Positions 1 through 10,800 of a DNA stretch of 22,501 nt are shown one piece after another (position 1 is the stretch's first letter; each line of letters begins with the position of its first letter). The stretch comes from Arsenophonus sp046530935. Its GTDB lineage: Bacteria; Pseudomonadota; Gammaproteobacteria; Enterobacterales; Enterobacteriaceae. The stretch lies in contig JBHEQW010000045.1 of the NCBI GenBank assembly GCA_046530935.1, forward strand, positions 1 through 22,501, in the 5' to 3' direction. The position numbers and the translations under genes are program-made. The notes beneath the pieces are model-generated. The model made no database searches. It was not told the origin of the DNA and saw only the letters and a program-made list of their open reading frames with translations.

Positions 1-240
1 ACTAGACTGAAGATAGCGAAATACTATGCGCAAAAACTATAGTTTAGAGAAAAACAACCATTTCAATGCTATTTGAACTGCTATAGTCTGCTAAGAAAAC
101 TTAAAACTGACTAAAGTTATTTAACAACCTAACACATTGCGGTAACCAACATCTAATTTAAGAATAGAGAACAGATGCATAAATCATCAGAGCTAGCATA
201 ACAAACTAACACCGTCATACACAAGATTTAGTAATAACTC
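1..240 (+). mobile_element. IS256-family element copy D, 3' remnant (partial at window edge)
   Basis: This is the 3' part of a decayed IS256-family transposase gene read on the + strand. Around 35-115 the translation gives RKTTISMLFELL followed, after a stop, by SAKKT. That matches the conserved C-terminal stretch of this transposase group (typically R-K/N-T-T/A-L-x-M-x-F-K-L followed by A-x-K-x-W). The same stretch occurs at 6450-6520 in copy C. The element end is placed at 240 because GTAATAACTC there matches the 3' end of copy A (reverse complement GAGTTATTAC at 1821). Stops and frameshifts make it non-functional. The 5' part lies outside the window. Confidence 0.7.
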
Positions 241-713
241 ATCACCTTTTACATCAGGCATAAAAACAGGCGCTCCAATTTAAAAAAACTTTCTAGCATT
301 TTCTATAGCCTTATAGTGTTACCTGTTACTATGTTTCAGCAGTAATTAATCCATGTCAGTTTGACAGTACAGGTATAATATGGGCTAATTAATTTCATTA
401 TTTTTAGCAATAAAAAAAAGATTTTCATCTAAAATTATTCTCTGCAATCAGCATAATCAGTATAATTTTATTGCAAAGATTAACAGAAAATCTTTATTAT
501 ATTTTTAATATTACTAGACAAGATAGTAAATATGATTATTAATATATGTTCAATTAATATAAAATTATGCCATGTATAGGCAAAAATAGCTGATGATGTT
601 GTGAATTTTGTATTTTAATAATAAAAAACCGAATAAATTAAAAGCTAGATAAATTACCTCTTGATAAGAAAATTTTTTTGGTAATGAATTTAATTGTAGC
701 CAAAAATTCTTCT
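241..713. other. Non-coding, very AT-rich stretch, no gene recognised
   Basis: No reading frame in this 470-bp stretch gave a recognisable protein, and it does not visibly match the repeats elsewhere in the window. It lies downstream of both IS256 copy D and aroH. No convincing stem-loop plus T-tract terminator for aroH was seen. It is probably decayed sequence beyond recognition by eye. Confidence 0.5.
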
Positions 714-1769
714 TTATGATGATTGAAGCCGATGTTTTACCGCTTTAGCCAGTATAGTTAATAACTTTTCGGTGTCTTGCCAGCCTATGCAAGGATCGGT
801 AATGGACTGACCATAGGTAAGTGGCTTGCCAGCAATGACTTTCTGTGTGCCTTCTATTAGAAAACTTTCTGCCATAATCCCGGCAATAGCTTTTGAGCCT
901 TTTTGCAATTGTTTGGCAATATTTTTAGCAACATCTATTTGGCGTTTATAAATTTTTTGGCAATTACCATGGCTAAAGTCGATAATCAATTGCTCAGGTA
1001 ACCCCAATTGACCTAACTGATGGCATGCAATAGCAATATCTTCAGCGCTATAATTAGTTTCTTTTCCTCCACGCATAATAATATGTCCGTAAGGGTTACC
1101 TTTTGTTTGATAAATAGTTATTTGGCCATTTTTATCAGGCGATAAAAATACATGGCTGACACGTGCGGCACGAATAGCATCTATAGCAATATTAATATTC
1201 CCGTCAGTACCATTTTTAAAACCCACCGGACATGAAAGTGCTGATGCCATTTGTCGATGAATTTGGCTCTCTGTTGTTCTTGCACCGACAGCTCCCCAGC
1301 TAATAAGATCGGCTACATATTGACCAGTTATCATATCTAAAAATTCAGTTGCCGTTGGTAGTCCTAGTTGGTTAATGTTAGTTAGCAACTCACGGGCTAA
1401 TCGTAGACCTTTATTAACTTGGCAGGAATTGTTTAGGTCAGGATCGGAAATTAAACCTTTCCAGCCAACCACTGTACGTGGTTTTTCAAAATAGGTACGC
1501 ATAACAATTTCAAGATAATCTTTATATTCAACTCGCTGTTTAGCCAGCATTTTAGCGTATTCAAGTGCCGCTTTGGTATCATGTACCGAGCATGGGCCAA
1601 TGACCACCAATAATCGTTGATCTTGACCAATTAAAATTGATTCAATCGCTTTTCGTGATGTTGTTACATTTTCAATTATTTCTTTTGATAAAGGAAATTC
1701 ATCCTCCAGTGCTTGTTGAGTAATAAGGCTATCAATAGGTTGAGCTCTTAACTCATATTGTTTATACAT
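714..1769 (-). CDS. aroH: 3-deoxy-D-arabino-heptulosonate-7-phosphate (DAHP) synthase, AroH type
   Basis: The enzyme condenses phosphoenolpyruvate and erythrose-4-phosphate to DAHP, the first step of the shikimate pathway, in the cytoplasm. The product is 351 aa, close to the class I enterobacterial length of about 350. Visible motifs are IGPCSVHD with the metal-ligand Cys60, FEKPRTVVGWKGL (residues 94-106), GARTTESQIHR, CPVGFKNGTDG and DFSHGNCQK with His267. Glu301 and Asp325 complete the expected metal set. Of the three E. coli isozymes it resembles the Trp-sensitive AroH most, for example SPDKNGQITIYQT and SCPVGFKNGTDG; AroF differs clearly there. The ATG at 1769 has only a weak Shine-Dalgarno (GAGAT). 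No TrpR-like palindrome was seen in the 50 bp between it and IS256 copy A. The gene sits alone between two dead IS256 elements. It is intact, with no missing key residue. Confidence 0.95.
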   Translation of the reverse strand: MYKQYELRAQPIDSLITQQALEDEFPLSKEIIENVTTSRKAIESILIGQDQRLLVVIGPCSVHDTKAALEYAKMLAKQRVEYKDYLEIVMRTYFEKPRTVVGWKGLISDPDLNNSCQVNKGLRLARELLTNINQLGLPTATEFLDMITGQYVADLISWGAVGARTTESQIHRQMASALSCPVGFKNGTDGNINIAIDAIRAARVSHVFLSPDKNGQITIYQTKGNPYGHIIMRGGKETNYSAEDIAIACHQLGQLGLPEQLIIDFSHGNCQKIYKRQIDVAKNIAKQLQKGSKAIAGIMAESFLIEGTQKVIAGKPLTYGQSITDPCIGWQDTEKLLTILAKAVKHRLQSS

Positions 1770-1889
1770 ATTTATCTCATATATACTTCAATATAGTCGA
1801 TCTTCTTGCAAATAAATAATGAGTTATTACAAAATTTGGTATATAACTGTCAGGCTCCGCTCCGCTATTATGATTATGATTTGCAAATC

Positions 1890-3100
1890 TATTCTCCATC
1901 CTTAAATTGGACGTTGTTTTCCATCATGTCAGCAGGTGTGGAAATTCCTTTAGCCGTCTTCTAGTTCCAGTTTTTCTAACCGGACTATATCAGCTTAAAT
2001 ACCATTGAACGTATTGTTTTTCTGGAACCACAGTTCTTCTAGCGTCGCCTTCAGTAGCCACAGTGTTATAAAAGCTAATTCAATCAGATTCATCGTTCTT
2101 ATTCATGCCAAGTGCTCTGATTGTAAGTCGTAAAATGCCAGCAGTTCTTCTTAATCTTTTTCCAGGTTCTTCATCGCTGCATAATACTTCGCTGAAAACC
2201 GTGCCAACAAAAACATCTAAAGCGTTATTAGCGCCATATCGGATATCTATGTTAGCTAAAACTACATGCAGCTCAGCCTTAACTTTTTACTTGCATGATT
2301 TTTAGTAATTAACGCATCACATTAGTTACTTTTTATACCAACAGCGTTGATGTTGCATGTCAGTTCATGAATATCTTTCCAATTGGATTCCAAAAAGCAA
2401 TGGCACTAAACACTATGTAGCAATCATTGAAGATACTGCTAAACCACGCGATTGCAGGCTATTAAGAAGTTAGGCTCAGTTCGCTTTTGATTTTCAATAA
2501 ACATCTTCGACTGAAACTAGCTCTTTACGTCCATGCCAAGTGATGCCGATAACAACAATAGCAGGTAAAGTCGATGATCCTGGCTGGCAAGGCACCTGTA
2601 TATATTACAGTCGCTATAAAAATAAACATAACGCGTATTGATTTAACCCACAACAACAAGCACCATTGACTGTACTCTTTAAACACATTCTCGGTGCAAT
2701 ATCCTACTGATTCTGTAAAGATCTAATCCGCCCTTTTCACCTATAAGAGTAAAAAGGGCTCATAAAAATTACCTGGTGGGGGCTATACCTTGTTTGTATA
2801 GAAATGATGGTAACTCTCCAAGGCTTTTTGCGCTATTCACAGATAAGGATGGTAGCAAGAAGCTATTGAAGCATATATTATGTTGCAGTTGAGATTCCAA
2901 TGACCTTAGACACTTTAATCTCAACATTACCAAATACTAGTTTGTATGATTTACTGTAGCAAATAATAGTTGCAGACGATTGTACGGTGTCATTGGCATC
3001 TACAAGGCACGTTTCAGCATGGCTTCGAGCTCATCTTCAATGGCTGTGTGGCTATATCAGGCTACCTCGCACTATTATGAATGAATTCATGCAATGAATC
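1890..3100 (-). pseudogene. IS256 (mutator)-family transposase, decayed, copy A
   Basis: Reading the - strand through stops recovers the family in order. Near 2800-2900 there is NVEIKVSKVI (family VEVKVPKVRDR). Near 2540 is GITWHGRKELVSVEDVY (the GRKELxAxEDGYRES motif around a catalytic Asp), followed by LQSRGLAVSS. Near 2200-2280 is KAELHVVL...NNALDVFV, then EEPGKRLRR. The C-terminus at 1900-2060 has the equivalent of RKTTLxMxFKL. There are many in-frame stops and several frameshifts, so no active enzyme is possible. The forward-strand frame at 2105-2305 is a shadow of this remnant. Confidence 0.8.
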
Positions 3101-3160
3101 AGAGATAATATCTGGTTTTGCATCATGGATGCCATGTATGGTAGATTTTTTCATGGAATG

Positions 3161-3214
3161 TCATCTCTATCTTATTAAAATTATTTATCATCTCCATCTT
3201 ATTAAAATTATTCA
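3161..3214. repeat. Two tandem 27-bp repeats
   Basis: A 27-bp unit starting TCATCTCTATCTTATTAAAA at 3161-3187 is repeated at 3188-3214 with two differences. It lies in the 5' non-coding end of IS256 copy A. The matching place in copy B (about 12560) has one unit, so this is probably a local slippage duplication. Confidence 0.8.
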
Positions 3215-3282
3215 TTAAATCAATCATCAGGATATAATATCAGCATCTCCAAAATCTTATACACCAGAAATAAGCATAACTC

Positions 3283-3551
3283 AAATAAATTAGCATTTCA
3301 GTAACTGAAACCAAACCGGATCTAATGGTTGTTTAACCATAACACTAAAATATTGAGCATTTTTCAGTTAATTTTAAATTATTAAAATAACATATAGATT
3401 GGTTAAGTCAGAATGTATCAATGATTTTAGATAAAAACTCTTTCTTTGAAAGAGTAATTAGTTGTATTTAAATAGTGAATATTATGTTTTCTAAATAAAG
3501 CTGGCACCTGAGTTAATTCTATCAGGTATTGATGCAAATAAACACAAGAAC
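3283..3551. other. Intergenic stretch between IS256 copy A and IS91 copy 1
   Basis: No coding remnant was recognised. Two perfect small hairpins are visible: ATGGTT-GTTT-AACCAT at 3325-3340 and ACTCTTTC-TTT-GAAAGAGT at 3437-3455. Neither is followed by a T-tract on either strand, so they are not obvious terminators. GAAC at 3548-3551 abuts the IS91 element. Confidence 0.5.
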
Positions 3552-5227
3552 TTTTTCTCAAAGTATTCATAATTAGGAAATTAAATAGCTCTTTAAGTGA
3601 ATAGAAAAAGCCTTCTTTATATTGCTAAAAGAAGATAGAATAGGTGTTTTTAATTCTATTAAAAGTTAAAATGTCATCATAGTGTATATTCCTTGTTCTA
3701 ATGAACTAATTTTATAGACATTAAACATTAGATTTTGCTTAATAAACCTCGTTTCCCAATCTTATGCATTCTTTCTGATAACAATTTCGTTGCCTATTTG
3801 CAAACATGAGCGTTGATAAAAAAGTAATCTGTCGCCATACAGAATACATTTGTACAGATCTGTTCTAAGAAATCCTTTTATCAGAACCTAGCAGTAGTGA
3901 TTTGGAGAACCAGATAATTTTTCCTGTTTTTTGCTAGACATCATTTTCCATCTCATTATAGATACCTTCAGCAATACTGTGCCTCATTATATGATTCAAC
4001 AAAAACCAATAATAAACTACCATCTTAAAATACCTTGCAGAATATTGTTAATACAGAGCGCCAGATCCTCTCTTCCTGCATCATGGTCTGCTGCTGATAC
4101 TGCTTCATCCAGTAATCATAATAATGATGTACAACAACTTTCGCCTTTTAAGTAAGGGGGGCGCAGTTTTAACACTGATATTTAACCACATAGAGGCGTT
4201 TAAGGTAGCCCACAATGTATTTCATGCTATGCCACGCCCATTTCATATTTTTAGAAAACTTTTCTTTCCCAGTAACGTTCCTGCTATACCTTCAGGTAAC
4301 GCTACTAATGCTTCCTAACTCAGATTATACCAAAGAGCAGGAAAAGAATTTTTTGGATTTATTAGCTCATGGTCGTGATCCAGCATCTAGATGAGAGGCA
4401 CTTATCAGATTTCTTCGACAGCTTTTTTTTTGAAGAAAAGGTAACACTTTATGGTATCATCTTTAATATTTAGACAACAACTAATAAATCTAAAACATAA
4501 ACATGCTGATGTTGATTGACTTTTTAAGCATAAATGTGCAAAACACAAAAGATATAAATTTCAATACCATGTTTACATGCTAATTCAGCATAATGTGTGT
4601 AGTGTCTTAAAACAGAACATTTAGCAACTGCAAGTTATTTTTGAAAAAAAAGGCTAAAAAAATATTCGGCATACTAAAAGTAATGTCTTGCCAATCACAG
4701 TCGTCTAAATATGAACCTGTTATTATTTTAATTATTGTTAGATAGCTTTGAAGCTGCATGAATGCAGAATTTTGATTTACAGCTTTGGCAGAAAACAGCG
4801 ATTGTAATATTAAGTAGAAAACAACAGTAGCGCTATGGCGAATAAAAAAGTGATGGTGGAACCATAACCACACACATAGCACAAGTGCCGCAGGAAAGCA
4901 TTTGTTTGTCAGATAGACTGGCCAACAAGTTGATACGTTCACCTTTTTTAAGAAATTTATTTCAAGCGTTATCAATGCTGAAAACAGTTTAGTTTGGCTG
5001 TAATGGAGTTATACATCTGAGAAAATTACCATCTTTGGATGGATATCTTGCTAGAGAAATAGAAATCTTCATCTTGTCCTAATCCGTTAGAGTCTATCGA
5101 CATAGTTATCTTTGTGTTTCTTCATGTAGTGAAGGAGACTGAGTATTATCCATGGTTCAGCTATAGGTGATGAATTAATCGGTAAGTATACTTTCAGCCC
5201 CATCAATCTAGTTGTATCCAGCGTTAA
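3552..5227 (-). mobile_element. IS91-family insertion sequence copy 1 (dead, upstream end cut by IS256 copy C)
   Basis: This element is collinear with a second copy at 17806-19430, sharing long stretches such as TAATGAACTAATTTTATA at about 3700 and 17950. Its lower-coordinate end is the 3' end of tnpA and adjoins GAAC (3548-3551), that is GTTC on the tnpA strand. That is the tetranucleotide IS91 elements are known to lie next to. At the other end, similarity to copy 2 stops at about 5228, where IS256 copy C begins. Confidence 0.6.
3600..4985 (-). pseudogene. IS91-family (Y2/HUH-type) transposase, decayed, copy 1
   Basis: The - strand translated through stops shows the zinc-finger-like N-terminal region near 4750-4800 (FCQSCKSKFCIHAASKL, family FSCKxRGFCPSC). 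Near 4650-4690 is WQDITFSMPNIFLAFFF (family WVLSFPYxLRFLFA). At 4085-4330 the equivalents of HxVKYLxGYLKR and of the YYDHxT...QQTM stretch are preserved, better visible in copy 2. Multiple stops and frameshifts rule out function. The 122-codon frame at 4607-4975 on this strand is only the longest stop-free run within the remnant. Confidence 0.7.
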
Positions 5228-6651
5228 AGTTATGCTCATTTCTGGTGATAGAGTTTCTGAGATACTGCCGTATGGCATATCCTTCCTGATTAATTTTTTG
5301 GATAATTTCAAGAACTGAGAGAGATAATATGGCATGAAAAGTCTACTTTGAATGTATCCACAAAACCAGATATTACCTCTGATTCCTTTCGAAAACTCAG
5401 TCATAATGCTCAAACGTAGCTTTTATATCCATTAGCGTTAAAGTTTAGCTCAAAAGAGCTATACATGCGACAACGTACTGAATTAAGACTTATCAATGAG
5501 AAAGTCTTATCCAATCCTCATCAGTAATGATTATTTTCAATAGCGAACAATACAAATTGGTATTTTTAATCTTGAAATTAAAGTTCCTAAGGTCATGTAG
5601 TTATAGCAGCAACTGAATCTGGTTCAACAGCTTGTTGCTACCAACACCTTATCTGAATCTCGCAAAAAACGTTAAAAAAGTTGCTAGCATAGCTGATGCC
5701 TCTGTTAGGACATTTCCTCCAGTAATTTTCAGGAAGCTATAGAGACTCTTCTTAGTGAAAAAGCACATAGTTTCTTTACAAAGAAGGCAGATCATCAGAT
5801 TGAAGAGTAATAACTTGAAGAGCACAGACAATAGTGCCTCTGTAATTTAAGAAATACTCAGCTAGGTTTATTTCTTTACCGATGGAATAGATAGTCCTGT
5901 CAAGCAAAGATGAGCGCCTTTGCCAACTGGCCATTATTAGCGCCACTGAACATGTAGGTAAGGAAGTAGTTGTGGTCAAAGACACTTATCAAGAGTTAGA
6001 AGAAAATTAGGGCGAACTTCTCAATGCCCTACTAGAACGTGACTTAAGCGTATCTACTTAGGCTTGGCTACTGGATAGAGTGCGCTTGATTTTTGGAATG
6101 CAATGGCAAAGATACTCGCGGATACGGAGCAGCAATGATGTTAGATAGACAAAACAGGTAATATACTTGCTTCATTCAAAAAAGCACACAATCAAAGGTT
6201 AAGGGTGACTGAGCTGCTAGATGTCTAGCTATCATAGATATATGATCTCACCAATAACGACATTGATATTTTGTTAGCAATGTTTTTAGAAAAGCTTCTT
6301 TAGTGATCAAGAAGCTGAAGAAATATTTAAAAGAATTGCTTGCATTCTACAGCTATTCTGTCAGATAGCACTGAGTGTCAATAAGAACGGCAAATACTAT
6401 TAAATTAGCTTTTGCAACACAGAGGTATGAAGCAACCACGCAAATAACTGTGGTTTGAGAAAAACAACAATTTCAATGCTATTTAAGCTTCTACACTATG
6501 CTAAGAAAAGCTGGGATCGCTTAAAGCTGATATTTCACCTGCTGAACCTGGAAGTAAAAAAGATTCAATTTAAGGATGGAAAACAGATTCACTAAGCATC
6601 AGCGTGGAACCTAATGCATGGACCCATCACATAAGATGTGCTTAATAACTA
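5228..6651 (+). mobile_element. IS256-family insertion sequence copy C (dead)
   Basis: The left end AAGTTATGCTCATTTC at 5228 matches the 5' ends of copies A and B. The right end is CTTAATAACT at about 6650, corresponding to GTAATAACTC in A and D. The length is about 1.42 kb. It appears to be inserted into, or to have truncated, IS91 copy 1. No target duplication was recognised. Confidence 0.6.
5430..6600 (+). pseudogene. IS256 (mutator)-family transposase, decayed, copy C
   Basis: This is the best-preserved transposase ghost in the window. In order on the + strand one can read LEIKVPKV (about 5570), SSNFQEAIETLLSEKA (about 5710-5760; family GISxxDFQEALxALLGE), KDERLCQLAIISATEH (about 5910-5950), GKEVVVVKDTYQELEEN (about 5955-6010) and LDFWNAMAKILADTEQQ (about 6090-6140). 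Next come IDKTGNILASFKKA (family HKTxNVLxxLPKS), NNDIDILLAMFLEKLL, and RKTTISMLFKLLHYAKKSW (about 6455-6510). These match the Asp-Asp-Glu transposase order, but at least six stops and several frame changes destroy the frame. Confidence 0.85.
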
Positions 6652-6671
6652 TGCTATATTATTAAGCAATT

Positions 6672-7618
6672 TTATGGACAAATAAAAGAAATCCTATACC
6701 AGGAATCTACTTAGGCATCTTTATTAATAGTCTGATATAACTGTTTAAATCTTAAATATAAAAATCATTACCAATAACACTATAATTATCTAATCTTATT
6801 AGGAGATAGTCATTAATCTTTTTGTCACTTGCAAAGATTCCGCATTATTTATCTCCATCCTACAAAAAGATTGATACTCTTTATCAATGATCGACTCAAG
6901 AAAACGGCTAATACACTTTGCATTGAACTCTCAAGAATCTCATCGCTCACATGATATTATCAATCTTAAGAGATTAAGACAGTGTATTCGTGGTTTCATT
7001 TTATCTTCTTTTCTCCTGTATTTTCTAATTTTCTTATGTGTGTGATATAACGTTTTCATTTAATGGATTTAGAAAAATATTTTGCGATTTCATCAATGCT
7101 ATTTAGTGCATTTATGTTTGTTATCGTTGCTGAGCCAAAGAAGTAGTAGTGACATCTAAGGGTTGTTTTCAAATCAACTCCTCTTTGTTTCAGTTATTAC
7201 AGTAAAGTCAAGTTATTCAAAATACGTCGCGGATAACTAAACCATGTATTCTTGTAATGTAATTTTCCAAAAGAACTTTCAGTATAATTGTTAAATCTTT
7301 TTCTGTAATCTAGGATTTTCAACTATATCATCGCTGTGTGTAACCCCACTAATTCCCACCGTATAACATGTTCACTGTGAGAATATGTACATGATAAATT
7401 AAAATGAGTTGCTTCAATAGATAAATCGACATCATCAAATAGATGATCAGCTAAGCATTTAATGAGATGAAAATCTATACTGGCAAAAAGTGAGGAAAGA
7501 GTCTCTTTGATCTATATGACTGTTTGCCTTTTTATGGAATTCTCTGTGGCGAGGATCTATAATAAGATATAAGGAATTTCATCAATAACCTTTGCCAACA
7601 TAGAAAAAACACAGCAAT
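6672..7618. repeat. Unidentified repeat V, copy 1 (uninterrupted)
   Basis: About 950 bp align by eye with two separated blocks at 17496-17800 and 19785-20430. Anchors are AAATAAAAGAAATCCTATAC at the left end, CTCTTTATCAATGATC (6880), TTTCTTATGTGTGTG (7030) and a run at 7080-7230. No frame on either strand gives a protein I recognise. The - strand has longer peptide-like stretches, for example DFHLIKCLADHLFDDVDLS around 7420-7470. It could be a decayed mobile element or a duplicated gene. Direction and function are unknown. Confidence 0.65.
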
Positions 7619-7831
7619 TTCCTTTTACGATCGCTTTTTATGAAGCTTAAGAAGCGATGCAAGAAAATAATTCTTTCATTGCAGATAAAGAAATCATATT
7701 CCTAAAAATATTTTTTTCATATTGTTAATTGATTAACACAGATAATTGTGAGCAGATATTCATTAAATTTAATGTGCCTTATACCTAATTTACTGGTGTA
7801 TCAAGGTTGTACTGTTCGTCAGGAAAAGCTT
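7619..7831. other. recC upstream region with an inverted repeat
   Basis: About 210 bp lie between repeat V and the recC start. GTTAAT-TG-ATTAAC at 7724-7737 is a perfect inverted repeat about 95 bp before the recC ATG and could be part of a promoter or operator. No strong -35/-10 pair with normal spacing was identified. The neighbouring ppd genes expected in E. coli are not recognisable here. Confidence 0.35.
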
Positions 7832-10800
7832 ATGCTACAAATTTATCACTCTAATCTTTTAAATGTTCATAAAGAACTTATTTCTAGTATGATTAAAAAT
7901 CATCCATTAACACATGCCTTTGAACAAGAAATTATTTTGGTTCAAAGCAAAGGTATGTCACAATGGCTACAAATAGAGCTTGCGCAAAACTTGGGAATTA
8001 TCGCTAATATTTCTTTTTCGCTACCGGCAACATTTATTTGGGAGATGTTTACTCAAGTTTTACCTAATGTTCCACAAGAAAGTGCTTTTACAAAAATTGC
8101 AATGGCTTGGAAACTAATGAGCATTTTGCCTTCAGTGCTACACGAACCTGAATTTAAACATCTTAAACGATATCTTAATGAGGATATCGGTAAACGTAAA
8201 CTGTATCAGTTATCAGATAGGATTGCGAATCTATTTGAACAATATTTAATTTACCGTCCACAATGGTTAGAAACTTGGCAAAAAAAACAACTAATTGAAG
8301 GGATAAGTGATAATCAACAATGGCAAAAAAATCTTTGGTTAGCGTTGATAGAGTATACAGAAAAGCTTAATCAACCTAAATGGCATCTAGCAAATTTATA
8401 TCAACAATTTATAGAAAGTATACAATCTAATCTTCCTTCATATATTAAATTGCCAAAGCGTATATTTATCTGTGGTATTTCTGCATTACCACCAATTTAT
8501 TTGCGGATATTAAATATCCTTGGACAGCATGTAGATATTCATTTAATGATTACTAATCCATGTCGTTATTATTGGTGGGATATTCAAAACTACTCTTCTT
8601 TAGAAGAACTTGAACGGCATAAGTTAAAAAGTTATCTAGATCAACATGAAATTACGCGTTTCAATGGAAAAAGTTTTTCTAATAATTTATTTAATCAAGA
8701 AGGTAAACAATTTCTGACTAATCCATTATTAGCATCCTGGGGTAAATTAGGCCATGATAATCTCTATTATCTTTCTCAGCTAGAGAAAAGTAATGAAATT
8801 TCTGCTTTTGTAGATTTACCACGGGATTGTTTGTTACACCAAATTCAGCAAGATATTTTAGATTTAGAAGATCATTCTCAACTTGGTTTAACAGAAGTTA
8901 CTTATAATAGTAGTTTTTCAAAAAGGCAATTAAACAAACAAGATAAATCATTAACATTTCATTCATGCCATAGCTCACAACGTGAAGTCGAAGTATTGCA
9001 AGATTATTTATTGCATCTATTTGAAGAAGACCCAAATCTAAAACCTAAAGATATAATTGTAATGGTACCTGATATCGACAGTTATGCGCCTTATATACAA
9101 GCTGTGTTTAGTTATGTATCTCCTGAACGTCGGCTGCCTTTTTCTATTTCAGATCGGAAAGCCAAACAAGTGCATACTATTTTACAAGCTTTTATTTCGT
9201 TACTTGATTTGCCTCAAAGTCGTTTTACTACAGAGCAAGTATTGTCTTTATTAGAAGTGCCTGCCTTAGCTCGTCGGTTTTCTATCTACGATAATGAATT
9301 AGTTTTATTACGTCGATGGATTAACGAATCAGGTATACGTTGGGGGCTTGATGATAAAAACCTTGCAATGCTGGAATTACCAGCAACAGGGCAAAATACC
9401 TGGGCTTTTGGTTTAAATAGAATGATTCTTGGTTATGCAATGGATAGTCAGGCTGGGGTATGGAATAAAATTTTGCCTTATGATGAATGTATAGGCTTAT
9501 CTGCTAAATTAGCTGGGCAACTCGCTACTTTTATTGATTTATTGGCTGTCTGGAAAAATAAACTTAATCATGAAAGAAAATTATCAGAATGGTTGACATT
9601 ATGCCAATCCCTATTAAATGATTTTTTTGAGACTGATGAACAAATTGAAGCGATATTTATCTTTATACTCCAGCAATGGCAAAAAATCATTGAGACTGGA
9701 ATAGCAGCAAAATATCAAGAGATGGTTCCTTTATCTCTTATTCGTAATGAGTTAGCAACATGTTTTGATAAGGAAAAGATTAGTCAATGTTTTCTTGCTG
9801 GCGCAATTAATTTTTGCATTCTAATGCCTATGCGTTCTATTCCTTTTAAGGTTGTATGCTTATTAGGCATGAACGATCGAATATATCCATGCTCAATATC
9901 TCCATTGTGTTTTGATTTAATGACTGAACAGCCACACCATGGTGATAGAAAACGTCAAGATGATGATCGTTATCTATTTTTGGAGACTTTAAATTCTGCT
10001 TCTCAACTATTTTATCTTAGCTATATTGGATATGCTATGCGTGACAATCAAGCACATAATCCATCAATTTTAGTAAATGAATTACTTGATTATATTAGCC
10101 AAAGTTTTTGTTTAGAGGGTGATGAACATCTAAATATTGATCTTAGCGGTAACAGAGTAAAGGAACATTTAGTTACTAAACACACGCGAGTTCCTTTTGC
10201 AACAGAAAATTATTTGCCTAATAGCATTCATCATAGTTATGCAATTGAATGGTTATCAGCAGCCAAAAACCAAGGTAATCCACAGCCTGAATTCTGTACA
10301 CCGTTAACGCCAATGATTGAATCCAATAATGAAATATTAGTAGATCAGTTACTCTATTTTTATCGACACCCGATCCGTGCTTTTTTTCAACAAAGGTTAA
10401 AAGTTAATTTTTTTAATGAAGAAGTACAATTACAAGAAAATGAGCCTTTTGTCGTAAATAATTTACAAAAATATAAACTTAATGAACGCTTACTTAAAGC
10501 TATGATTTATGAAGAGTCCCTAGAGGAGGTCTTAACTACTTTACGGGCAACTGGTGGAGTACCTTCAGAATATTTTGGTCAAATTTATTTGGAAAAACAG
10601 ATTCAAGATCTGCAACCATTAGCTGATAAAATAAAGATAAATTGCCATGAATATTTTAATCAACTATTTGTTGAACCCTTTGAGAATATTCGTTTAGCTG
10701 GACAATTACGAAATATTCAGAAAAATTGTATCATTCGTTATCGTCCTGCAAAATTAACGATTAATGATGGTTTATCACTATGGATAGAACATTTAATTTT

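Larger units (their letters stand above)
1810..3290 (-). mobile_element. IS256-family insertion sequence copy A (dead), with possible 8-bp target duplications
   Basis: The element spans about 1818-3282 and has imperfect terminal inverted repeats. The left end is GAGTTATTACAAA at 1821. The right end, read inward on the - strand, is GAGTTATGCTTATTTC. The octamer AAATAAAT lies at 1810-1817 and again at 3283-3290, immediately outside, consistent with the 8-9 bp target duplications of this family; low complexity weakens this. The length of about 1.46 kb is normal for IS256 elements. Copies B and C share the same ends. Confidence 0.6.

Noticed and set aside
3437..3455. Perfect hairpin as a terminator
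   Set aside because: There is no T-tract on either strand and no intact gene next to it.
3931..4318. Two + strand frames of 74 and 64 codons
   Set aside because: They are antisense to the IS91 transposase remnant, which has recognisable motifs on the other strand.
4607..4975. 122-codon frame on the - strand as a novel gene
   Set aside because: Its end matches the IS91 transposase WVLSFPYxLRFLFA region and nucleotide similarity to IS91 copy 2 spans it, so it is a stop-free run in a remnant.
5087..5413. 108-codon frame on the - strand as a novel gene
   Set aside because: Its first part is the 5' end of IS256 copy C (shared with copies A and B) and the rest is the upstream part of IS91 (shared with copy 2). 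The frame crosses an element junction.
5649..5985. Two - strand frames of 60 and 69 codons
   Set aside because: They lie antisense to the IS256 transposase remnant of copy C.
7748..7831. Longer RecC with a GTG start at 7748
   Set aside because: The extra 28 residues have no family counterpart, and the ATG at 7832 has its own Shine-Dalgarno and the conserved MLQIYHSN start.
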